This document shows positions 1 through 6,328 of a DNA stretch of 7,168 nucleotides, in pieces. The translations under genes were made by a program, and so were the position numbers. The notes beneath the pieces are model-generated. The model saw only the letters and a program-made list of their open reading frames with translations, did not search any database and was not told where the DNA came from. The DNA is from Gammaproteobacteria bacterium. GTDB lineage: Bacteria > Pseudomonadota > Gammaproteobacteria > UBA6429 > Thiohalophilaceae. The DNA lies in assembly GCA_029880425.1 (NCBI GenBank), contig JAOUOK010000083.1:1-7168 (forward strand), written 5' to 3'. Numbering within the stretch: the stretch's first letter is position 1; each line of letters opens with the position of its first letter.

Positions 1-611
1 GGGGTATCCCTGAGGGTCTGGCGTTAGAGCATTACTCGGCTGTGATTGTCGGTGGCAGCCCATTTGATATCAGCACACCGGAGTCGGATAAACCTGCAAT
101 CCAGAAGAAAATTGAACAGGACTTTAATCGGCTGTTTGATGAAATCGTTAGTAATGATTTCCCATTCCTGGGAGCTTGCTCCGGCAATGGCTTGTTGGGT
201 TCATACCTGGGCGCTTCGATATCGACCCTGTACGGCGAAGCAGTCGGTTGCGTGACCATTCACGTTACTGAAGAAGGTAAGAGGGACGCGTTGCTTGCTG
301 ACTTTCCAGATCAGATTTCAGTCCTGCTCGGGCATAAAGAAGCTTGCGACATAACGCCTGCTGGTGCTACGTTATTAATGACGGGCACCGCTTGCCCGGT
401 CCAAATGTTTCGCATTGGAGAAAACGTGTATGCCACACAGTTTCATCCTGAAGGCGATAGCGAAGGGTTTGCCCTGCGGATACGCGCTTATAGGCACCAT
501 GGTTATTTTCAACCTCATGAAGCGGATAATCTTATCGAAGCAGTTAGCCAGAAAGACACGCCTTATGCACAGAAAATTCTGAAACGATTTGTCAGTCGGT
601 ATGCTTGTTGA
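1..611 (+). CDS. Class I glutamine amidotransferase-like protein (GMP synthase GATase-domain type), 5' partial
   Basis: The reading frame is open from base 3 and continues in from upstream (GIPEGLALEHYSAVIVGG...). The GTG at 42 is therefore an internal valine and the true start lies outside the window. The fold is a class I (triad) glutamine amidotransferase, which releases ammonia from glutamine through a Cys-His-Glu triad. The nucleophile elbow reads LGACSGNG, with the Cys codon at 177-179. The His and Glu come from QFHPE (His codon 444-446, Glu codon 450-452). The motif departs from the usual GxCxGxQ: glycine replaces the last Gln. From memory, stand-alone proteins of this subfamily, often annotated as 'GMP synthase' or 'glutamine amidotransferase', share this and also carry the GHKEA, ACPVQMFR and YRHHGYFQPHEA segments seen here. 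No synthetase domain follows, so it is a stand-alone GATase. The substrate is unknown. The frame ends with TGA, and no close partner gene lies downstream. Confidence 0.88.
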   Translation, partial: GIPEGLALEHYSAVIVGGSPFDISTPESDKPAIQKKIEQDFNRLFDEIVSNDFPFLGACSGNGLLGSYLGASISTLYGEAVGCVTIHVTEEGKRDALLADFPDQISVLLGHKEACDITPAGATLLMTGTACPVQMFRIGENVYATQFHPEGDSEGFALRIRAYRHHGYFQPHEADNLIEAVSQKDTPYAQKILKRFVSRYAC

Positions 612-640
612 TTAGCCGTCAAAAGTGTTTGTAAATTATT

Positions 641-660
641 AGAGTACACATAGCTACTCT
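641..660 (+). repeat. Small inverted repeat after the amidotransferase gene
   Basis: AGAGTA and TACTCT form a perfect 6-bp stem around an 8-base loop, 29 bases after the amidotransferase stop. It sits where a terminator would be expected, but no T-run follows the stem, so it is at best a weak or RNA-stabilising hairpin. Chance occurrence is quite possible. Confidence 0.3.
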
Positions 661-823
661 GTGATTTCATGAAACGGATTATGCTTTGGAGTTGGTAACA
701 AAGTGAATGAGTATCAGAAATACTAAATATAGGTCTGCAAGAAGATTTTTCTGGAGAGGGTTTCTCTGAATGGGAGTAAATGATTTAATGTGATGATCTG
801 GGTATGTGTCTATTCGGCCAATT

Positions 824-850
824 AAAACAACCTGTTTTCTCTTCACAGGT
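824..850 (-). terminator. Candidate intrinsic terminator of the minus-strand lipoprotein gene
   Basis: Read on the minus strand, ACCTGT and ACAGGT form a 6-bp stem with a 9-base A-rich loop, followed by TGTTTT. The stem begins about 60 bases beyond the stop codon of the lipoprotein gene at 911. The stem is short and the T-tract is interrupted by a G, so efficiency is uncertain. Confidence 0.4.
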
Positions 851-910
851 ATTTAAAAAGCCCCAGACCCCAAATAGATATAAAAGGTGCCAAGAGCTCT
901 TATTCAATTT

Positions 911-1111
911 CTATTTATTAGCTAAAGCATTGCATCCATCAACGAAAGCCTGTCGTTCAGCTTCAGTACCACGTTCATTAAATTCTTGAAGCGCTAATTC
1001 CATTCCTCTCCCTGCACAATTCACTGTATTTGCTTCAGGGAGGCCGCCAGCACTACAACCAACCAACACAGCACTAAGACCAAGAATACAAAAAGTATAT
1101 TTTAAATTCAT
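911..1111 (-). CDS. Small predicted outer-membrane lipoprotein, function unknown
   Basis: This encodes a 66-residue protein of no family I recognise. It starts MNLKYTF, has a hydrophobic stretch (residues 6-17) and a lipobox LVGC at 16-19. Signal peptidase II would cleave before Cys19, which would be lipidated. Serine at +2 favours sorting to the outer membrane. The mature part is only 48 residues, hydrophilic and probably helical in its second half (about 36-62). It has two further cysteines (32 and 60) that could form a disulfide in the periplasm. The ATG is preceded by AGGAGA with 7 bases of spacing, a strong ribosome binding site that supports both the gene and its start. The gene stands alone: no partner in the same direction is adjacent. 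A candidate terminator lies downstream, and a 14-bp palindrome (1152-1165) lies 41 bases upstream of the start codon. It may be an entericidin-sized or small periplasm-facing lipoprotein; nothing in the sequence decides its role. Confidence 0.8.
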   Translation of the reverse strand: MNLKYTFCILGLSAVLVGCSAGGLPEANTVNCAGRGMELALQEFNERGTEAERQAFVDGCNALANK

Positions 1112-1151
1112 TTCAATTTCTCCTGTAAAAATATGTACATAATTTAATAGT

Positions 1152-1165
1152 AGAAATCGATTTCT
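1152..1165. promoter_or_regulatory. 14-bp perfect palindrome upstream of the lipoprotein gene
   Basis: AGAAATCGATTTCT is a perfect palindrome 41-54 bases upstream of the lipoprotein ATG, roughly where a -35 region or operator would lie. AT-rich hexamers suitable as a -10 (for example TACTAT or TATTAA on the minus strand) lie between it and the gene, but none is outstanding. A palindrome of this length has a fair chance of occurring at random in 7 kb, so a regulatory role is inference from position. Confidence 0.3.
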
Positions 1166-1269
1166 TAATCATTTAGAGCCCTGTGATTACCATACCATAT
1201 TTTTTGATTAAGAGGTGTGGTTCTGTAGTTCTGGGACCGAATTTTTAAAAGCAAAGTAAATGGGTGAAT

Positions 1270-1341
1270 TCAACACGCAAGTGCACCACTTTGGGTAGAC
1301 GTAAAAACTTCGTTGGGCGTTTGGTAATCTAGTGTTAGATA
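1270..1341 (-). pseudogene. C-terminal remnant of an IS3-family-type transposase
   Basis: Read on the minus strand, the frame gives YLTLDYQTPNEVFTSTQS followed by GALAC and a TGA stop at 1270-1272. The LDYQTPNEV segment is the well-known tail of IS3-family transposases (the 'RPHxSLxYxTPxE' region at the end of the DDE integrase core). An in-frame stop (TGA, complement of 1342-1344) occurs immediately upstream. The preceding sequence does not continue the transposase in this frame, so only about the last 23 codons survive. The rest of the element is missing or decayed. Only one end could be present: the sequence downstream of the stop, down to about 1217, might include the old IS terminus, but I cannot identify a partner inverted repeat. 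The call rests on motif memory alone, without a database comparison. Confidence 0.55.
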
Positions 1342-1410
1342 TCAGTTGCTAATTTCTCATTAATTAGAACCATTAATCATCGGTTTGATCCGTATTTCTC
1401 TGCTAGATTT

Positions 1411-1533
1411 AATGCGGCATTTCACTGTTGTTACACAGATAAAGTTAATTTAGTAAATGGCTAATGCCAAGTGCAGGATTGTAACTTATTATTCTAAATA
1501 ATAAATAATAGAGGTGCGGCATTATGCCGCATT
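1411..1533. repeat. Inverted AATGCGGCAT repeats and a GC-rich hairpin
   Basis: AATGCGGCAT at 1411-1420 recurs as its exact reverse complement ATGCCGCATT at 1524-1533. The right copy also forms a local hairpin, TGCGGCA-TTA-TGCCGCA (about 1515-1531), a perfect 7-bp GC-rich stem in an AT-rich background. No T-run follows directly (the next bases are TTGCTATTT), so it is a poor terminator in the forward direction. It may be a repeat-family fragment, an operator pair or a small-RNA hairpin; the sequence alone does not decide. Confidence 0.4.
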
Positions 1534-1712
1534 GCTATTTCATTCCTTGGATAAGATAATGTTTCAAGTGGTTGTTAGTTCTGCTTTAGTGACATTATTG
1601 CTGGTCTCCTGGTGCTGATCAATTCAATCGAAATTTTGCCAAGTAGTTTGTTTTAATGCGGGCAATAATCGTTGTCAACAACTTCAACTTTTAAAGTAGC
1701 TGTTAGACCAAC

Positions 1713-1746
1713 GTAGCGGGTGGTGGTAAAGAAAGCCCTCCCGTAC
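1713..1746 (+). promoter_or_regulatory. Imperfect stem-loop upstream of the His-rich barrel gene
   Basis: GTAGCGGGTGG (1713-1723) can pair with CCCTCCCGTAC (1736-1746). The stem has GTA/TAC, CGGG/CCCG and GG/CC segments, interrupted by one bulged G and one T-T mismatch, and the loop is A-rich. It lies just ahead of the AAGGAA ribosome binding site (1774-1779) and, if transcribed, would be in the leader of the barrel gene. Regulatory function is speculative. Confidence 0.25.
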
Positions 1747-1789
1747 CAGTGTTTAGGATAATTATAATAATAAAAGGAAGAGTTTTAGT

Positions 1790-2956
1790 GTGAAGTTATT
1801 TTTGTGGTTAAAAATGTGGATCGTCGCATCGTTTGTTGTTGTACCAAGTTATGTTTTCGCCAGTGCGAGTGTCAGTGATACGCATGCTGAAGAAGAAACA
1901 ACTCATCATCACCATGATGATAAGAGTGAAGCGCATACCGAAGAATCCCACAATCATGTTCATAAACACCACCATGGTGGGCATATGCCAGCAGGTGTTA
2001 TGTTTGGCCATATGCTGGATCAGGCGGGTGATTTTATGTTTGGTTATCGTCTGATGATTGGCCGCCAAGGTGGTGATGTTTTGCATGGCACGCATAAAGC
2101 CAGCGATCATGCCATTATCAATTTGGGTTGTAGTGACACCATCAAGTGTGGGTCTGCGCCATCGAAGATGAACATGAAAATGCACATGATTAACATGATG
2201 TATGCCCCAACAAACTGGATGAACTTGATGGTGATGCCTACGTTTGTTGATATGAACATGGATGTTCGTGGATTGTCTGGCGGTGCTGGACATGGGGGTG
2301 GTCATGGGCATGCAGGTATATCAACACACTCAACTGGTGGTGTGGGAGATACAACGATTGCTTCAATGTTCGAGTTATATGACTCACCAGGGCATTGGTT
2401 GCACTTAGGGTTGGGGTTCAGTGCGCCTACTGGCAATGTGGGTGTGAAATTTAAAAACAATGGCCACGCAGCGGGCGGACTTGTCCATTTTGGTATGCAA
2501 TTAGGCAGCGGTACGTGGGATTTTATGCCGAGTCTTACTTACACAGGTGAGCATAATCGTTGGTCATGGGGCGCACAACTCAGTGGCACCAAACGTATGG
2601 AAGATCAGAATAAATCCGGTTATCGTTTGGGTGATATGTTCCAAGCAACAACTTGGGGCGGTTATCGTTTTATGCGCAATTTTTCGGTGACGCTACGTGG
2701 TATTTACACGGTTCAGGGTGCAATTCATGGGGATTTTAATACCTTTAATGCACGGACTGGCCCGATGGATTTCCCCGCAAATCATGGCGGGCAATTTTGG
2801 GATATTGGTATTGGTATAAATGCTGTTTTTCCTCGCGGGATTTTGCATGACCATACACTTAGTGTTGAATGGTTGCAGCCCATGCAAGACGATGTTAATG
2901 GCTACCGACTTGAGCGCAAACCAGCGTTCGCGCTGACTTGGAATTACACCTTTTGA
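1790..2956 (+). CDS. His/Met-rich outer-membrane beta-barrel protein, 'transporter' (phenol MetA-like) family
   Basis: This encodes a 388-residue secreted protein. It starts at GTG, after AAGGAA with a spacer of about 10 bases. The signal peptide covers residues 1-24, with a signal peptidase I site of the AxA type near VFA (22-24). Next comes a disordered histidine-rich segment (39-42 HHHH, then HNHVHKHHHGGH at 54-65), a methionine-rich strand MNMKMHMINMM (127-137) and a second glycine/histidine loop (about 168-175). Cys114 and Cys120 could form a disulfide. The rest is an amphipathic beta-strand pattern with family-typical segments such as SAPTGNVG, QLGSGTWDFMPSLTYTG and WGAQ, and it ends in YTF, the terminal Phe signal for outer-membrane assembly. 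I recognise this as the barrel family often labelled 'transporter' or 'MetA-pathway of phenol degradation', frequently found near copper or metal-handling genes. His and Met richness suggests binding of Cu, Zn or Ni in the periplasm or at the cell surface; the actual substrate is unknown. It converges on the membrane protein gene at 2994-3365. Confidence 0.85.
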   Translation: MKLFLWLKMWIVASFVVVPSYVFASASVSDTHAEEETTHHHHDDKSEAHTEESHNHVHKHHHGGHMPAGVMFGHMLDQAGDFMFGYRLMIGRQGGDVLHGTHKASDHAIINLGCSDTIKCGSAPSKMNMKMHMINMMYAPTNWMNLMVMPTFVDMNMDVRGLSGGAGHGGGHGHAGISTHSTGGVGDTTIASMFELYDSPGHWLHLGLGFSAPTGNVGVKFKNNGHAAGGLVHFGMQLGSGTWDFMPSLTYTGEHNRWSWGAQLSGTKRMEDQNKSGYRLGDMFQATTWGGYRFMRNFSVTLRGIYTVQGAIHGDFNTFNARTGPMDFPANHGGQFWDIGIGINAVFPRGILHDHTLSVEWLQPMQDDVNGYRLERKPAFALTWNYTF

Positions 2957-2990
2957 TGGTAGGGTAGATTACCTCTGTGTTTACTATCAA
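2953..2990. repeat. Inverted repeat filling the gap between convergent genes
   Basis: TTGATGGTA (2953-2961) pairs with TACTATCAA (2982-2990) over 9 bp, with one G-U pair when read as plus-strand RNA. A smaller GGTA-GAT-TACC hairpin lies in the loop. The structure overlaps the barrel gene's stop codon and ends 3 bases before the stop of the convergent gene. That is a natural place for a shared terminator, but no good T-run follows it on either strand, so efficient intrinsic termination is doubtful. Confidence 0.35.
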
Positions 2991-2993
2991 CAT

Positions 2994-3365
2994 TTAATCA
3001 CGTAATTTCTGTCCTGACCAAGAACGTATCATGGCCCACACTGAAATGATGATGAATGTGGCATGTACGATAGTGAAATAGCTGATGACATAAACCCAAG
3101 TCCACACTGATTCAAACCCACCTAGAAGAATCATCAGTAGTGACACAACACCCAATGCCACCGCAGCTATTAGATTTAATTTAATGCCGAGCGAAGCATA
3201 ATAATGGTCGATTGTATCTTGCTGAGTTTTATTGAATAAAACCACCAGCCAGATAAAACCAATTACCGGTAAAAACGTTAAGTTTAGTAGCGATGCCATT
3301 GTAGCCATTGAGGCTCGTTTCATATTTGTTTCAGGTGCAACTTGGACTGTGTTCAATGTTTGCAT
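2994..3365 (-). CDS. Small integral membrane protein divergent from norC, function unknown
   Basis: This encodes a 123-residue protein. A soluble N-terminal tail (1-26) precedes three predicted membrane helices: about 27-44 (LPVIGFIWLVVLF), 61-82 (LNLIAAVALGVVSLLMILLG) and 88-111. A basic C-terminal tail RSWSGQKLRD follows. The layout, with a TxxDHYYASLGIKLNL loop between helices 1 and 2, resembles the small DUF4870-like membrane proteins in topology, but I cannot confirm membership. The ATG follows TGGGGTGATTT, an acceptable Shine-Dalgarno sequence. It is transcribed away from norC and shares the 236-bp region 3366-3601 with the nor promoter. That placement suggests, but does not prove, common control or a role in NO metabolism. 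It is not NorE (a subunit III-like protein) or NorF by any motif I can see. A possible FNR-type half-conserved site lies at 3433-3446. Confidence 0.8.
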   Translation of the reverse strand: MQTLNTVQVAPETNMKRASMATMASLLNLTFLPVIGFIWLVVLFNKTQQDTIDHYYASLGIKLNLIAAVALGVVSLLMILLGGFESVWTWVYVISYFTIVHATFIIISVWAMIRSWSGQKLRD

Positions 3366-3432
3366 AAATCACCCCATTGGCATGTTGAGTTAATGAAATC
3401 ATTACTTCTTTTAATGTCGATTGCTACATGGT

Positions 3433-3446
3433 TTTCTTGCGATCAA
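3433..3446 (-). promoter_or_regulatory. Weak second FNR/DNR-type box, possibly for the divergent gene
   Basis: On the minus strand TTGATCGCAAGAAA matches TTGAT-N4-ATCAA at 8 of 10 defined positions: one perfect half-site and one poor half. It lies 68-81 bases upstream of the membrane protein start. The bases where a -10 would be expected (ATTAAA or TTAAAA near 3409-3415) are poor, so this is a tentative call. Confidence 0.25.
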
Positions 3447-3517
3447 CAACCATTCAAATAGAAAAAAATCACAAAATCTCCGCATCTTCTTTATAGCAAT
3501 AAAAACCTTATCCATTA

Positions 3518-3558
3518 TTGATTTAGCTCAATTTTATTTTAATTGGCAGCGTGATAAT
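3518..3558 (+). promoter_or_regulatory. FNR/DNR/NNR-type activator box and -10 element of the nor operon
   Basis: TTGATTTAGCTCAA at 3518-3531 matches the CRP/FNR-superfamily consensus TTGAT-N4-ATCAA at 9 of 10 positions. The hexamer GATAAT at 3553-3558 matches the sigma-70 -10 consensus TATAAT at 5 of 6. It predicts a start near 3565, which puts the box centre about 40.5-41.5 bp upstream, the classical class II activator position. No -35 hexamer is needed in that layout. Such sites are bound by FNR (oxygen-sensing) or by DNR/NNR (NO-sensing) regulators. Which one acts here cannot be told from the site, and no regulator gene is in the window. The leader would be about 37 bases long and end at the norC ribosome binding site AAGGAG (3591-3596). 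Confidence 0.7.
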
Positions 3559-3601
3559 TGAGTTGTAGGTAGGGTTATTTTTAGACTAAAAAGGAGCGAA
3601 A

Positions 3602-4030
3602 ATGGACGGTGGATTTTTTACCAAATCAAGAGCACGAAATATTTTTTTTGGCGGGTCAGTTTTTTTCTTTTTATTACTTTTGGTATTGACATTCGATACC
3701 GTACAGAAGTTACCCAAATCTGATCATCGGGAAAATATAACCCCTGAAGTTGCTAGAGGGAAGCTTGTCTGGGAGACCAATAATTGCATTGGTTGTCATT
3801 CCTTGATCGGCGAAGGGGCCTATTTTGCACCAGAACTTGGGAATGTTTATAAACGCCGTGGAGAGGCATTTATTAAGGCATGGATGAAAGCAATGCCAAC
3901 AGGTGCTCCTGGGCGGCGTCAAATGCCACAGTTTAATTTGTCGGAGGGACAAATGGATGATTTAGTCGCGTTCCTTAAATGGACTTCTGAAATTAATACG
4001 CAAGGTTGGCCACCCAATATTGAAGGCTAA
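3602..4030 (+). CDS. norC: Nitric oxide reductase subunit C (membrane-anchored cytochrome c)
   Basis: This is the 142-residue small subunit of cytochrome c-dependent nitric oxide reductase, close to the usual length of about 146. It has an N-terminal membrane anchor (about 13-32, rich in Phe and Leu), then a periplasmic cytochrome c domain with a single haem site, CIGCH (Cys62, Cys65, His66), in the typical context NNCIGCHSLIGEGAYFAPEL. The distal axial ligand is probably Met108 in RQMPQF. The anchor is kept as an uncleaved signal. NorC receives electrons from soluble periplasmic cytochrome c or similar donors and passes them to haem b of NorB. The ATG follows AAGGAG with 5 bases of spacing. 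It is the first gene of the norCBQD operon, downstream of the FNR-type promoter; norB follows after 50 bases. Confidence 0.97.
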   Translation: MDGGFFTKSRARNIFFGGSVFFFLLLLVLTFDTVQKLPKSDHRENITPEVARGKLVWETNNCIGCHSLIGEGAYFAPELGNVYKRRGEAFIKAWMKAMPTGAPGRRQMPQFNLSEGQMDDLVAFLKWTSEINTQGWPPNIEG

Positions 4031-4056
4031 TGTACTAGCTATGGTGATTATTCTAA

Positions 4057-5466
<1,410 letters not shown>

Positions 5467-5491
5467 ACTGATAAAAATTAAAGGAGCAGCC

Positions 5492-6322
5492 ATGTCAACA
5501 CCAGTAATATCAATATCTGAAAACGTCAATACAGCTGTGGGAGATGATGTTCCTTTTTATAAACCACATGGCAATGAGGTGGCATTATTTGAGCATGCCT
5601 TTTATCAACAACTTCCGTTGTTGATAAAAGGGCCAACGGGTTGTGGCAAAACACGTTTTGTTACCCATATGGCGGCCCGCTTAAAACGTCCGCTCTATAC
5701 CGTGTCTTGCCATGACGATCTGACTGCAACCGATTTGGTGGGGCGGCATCTGATTAATAATGCGGGCACTTATTGGAATGATGGGCCATTGACTCGTGCA
5801 GTGCGAGAAGGTGCCATCTGTTATTTGGATGAGGTGGTGGAAGCACGCAAAGACACCACTGTGGTCTTGCATCCATTAACCGATGATCGGCGTATTTTGC
5901 CGTTGGAGCGGACGGGAGAGCTACTGCAAGCACCACCGCAATTCATGTTGGTGGTTTCTTATAACCCGGGTTACCAAAACTTTCTTAAAGGCATGAAGCC
6001 CAGTACACGTCAGCGCTTTGTGTCGTTACGTTTTGGTTTCCCGGAACCGGAGTTGGAGCAGGAAGTTGTTGTAGCGGAGACAGGGATTGATGTCGATACG
6101 GCAAAGTTGTTAGTGAAACTTGTCAGTGCGTTACGAACACTCAAGGCGCATGATTTGGAAGAAGTGGCGAGTACGCGTTTGGTGGTGTATGCCGCATCAC
6201 TGATTAAGAATGGGTTCGAACCTGTAGATGCTTGTCGAGCAGCATTGGTTGAAGCATTAACGGATGATGAAGAAATTATCGATGCGCTTATGGAAGTTGT
6301 CTATGCTTGTTTTGGTGAATAA
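5492..6322 (+). CDS. norQ: NorQ, MoxR-type AAA+ ATPase for nitric oxide reductase activation
   Basis: This is a 276-residue cytoplasmic AAA+ ATPase, near the usual 260-270. The Walker A motif is GPTGCGKT (47-54) and Walker B is AICYLDE (108-114). The sensor 1 Asn is in VVSYNPGYQ (Asn158), and arginine-finger candidates are Arg173 and Arg175 in PSTRQRF. NorQ works with NorD: current models have the hexameric ATPase remodel NorB via NorD so that the non-haem iron can be inserted. I start at ATG 5492 because AAGGAG lies 5 bases upstream and the protein then begins MSTPVISISE. An in-frame start at 5411 would overlap norB by 56 bases and has no support. The gene is 25 bases after norB and 6 bases before norD, so it is part of one operon. 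The CbbQ/NorQ family name is certain at family level; the nor assignment comes from context. Confidence 0.95.
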   Translation: MSTPVISISENVNTAVGDDVPFYKPHGNEVALFEHAFYQQLPLLIKGPTGCGKTRFVTHMAARLKRPLYTVSCHDDLTATDLVGRHLINNAGTYWNDGPLTRAVREGAICYLDEVVEARKDTTVVLHPLTDDRRILPLERTGELLQAPPQFMLVVSYNPGYQNFLKGMKPSTRQRFVSLRFGFPEPELEQEVVVAETGIDVDTAKLLVKLVSALRTLKAHDLEEVASTRLVVYAASLIKNGFEPVDACRAALVEALTDDEEIIDALMEVVYACFGE

Positions 6323-6328
6323 TTAATC

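Larger units (their letters stand above)
612..910. other. AT-rich intergenic region without a supported gene
   Basis: These 299 bases separate the amidotransferase from the end of the minus-strand lipoprotein gene. I see only very short open frames without ribosome binding sites. A forward frame at 804-989 lacks a Shine-Dalgarno sequence and overlaps the lipoprotein gene in antisense, so I do not call it. The region holds two inverted repeats, at 641-660 and 830-850, listed separately. Confidence 0.6.
1112..1789. other. Long AT-rich intergenic region with an IS remnant and inverted repeats
   Basis: These 678 bases lie between two divergent starts, the lipoprotein (minus) and the His-rich barrel (plus). 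No full gene is visible. It contains a palindrome near the lipoprotein promoter, a 3' scrap of an IS3-type transposase gene (1270-1341), inverted GCGGCAT-containing repeats (1411-1533) and an imperfect stem-loop before the barrel gene (1713-1746). A 19-codon hydrophobic frame (1559-1618) is discussed as a finding only. I found no tRNA and no known riboswitch core by eye. Confidence 0.6.

Noticed and set aside
42..44. GTG as the start of the amidotransferase
   Set aside because: The frame stays open upstream to the window edge and the residues before it fit the family, so the gene is cut by the window.
670..702. Nine-codon frame MKRIMLWSW with two Trp, a possible leader peptide
   Set aside because: It has no ribosome binding site, no attenuator-type hairpin pair and no biosynthetic operon downstream.
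804..989. 61-codon forward open frame
   Set aside because: It has no ribosome binding site and no recognisable protein character, and it overlaps the well-supported lipoprotein gene on the other strand.
1384..1400. TTGATCCGTATTTC as an FNR-type box
   Set aside because: It matches only about 7 of 10 positions and is about 400 bases from any start codon.
1763..1768. TATAAT as a -10 box for the barrel gene
   Set aside because: The start it predicts (about 1775) falls inside the ribosome binding site at 1774-1779 and no -35 is visible; more likely part of an AT-rich leader.
1808..2311. 167-codon minus-strand frame rich in His and Met
   Set aside because: It is a mirror of the His/Met-rich coding region of the barrel gene; CAT/ATG-rich codons read as His and Met on both strands.
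3385..3398. TTGAGTTAATGAAA as an FNR-type box near the divergent gene start
   Set aside because: The second half-site is poor and the position, within 35 bases of the start codon, does not suit activation.
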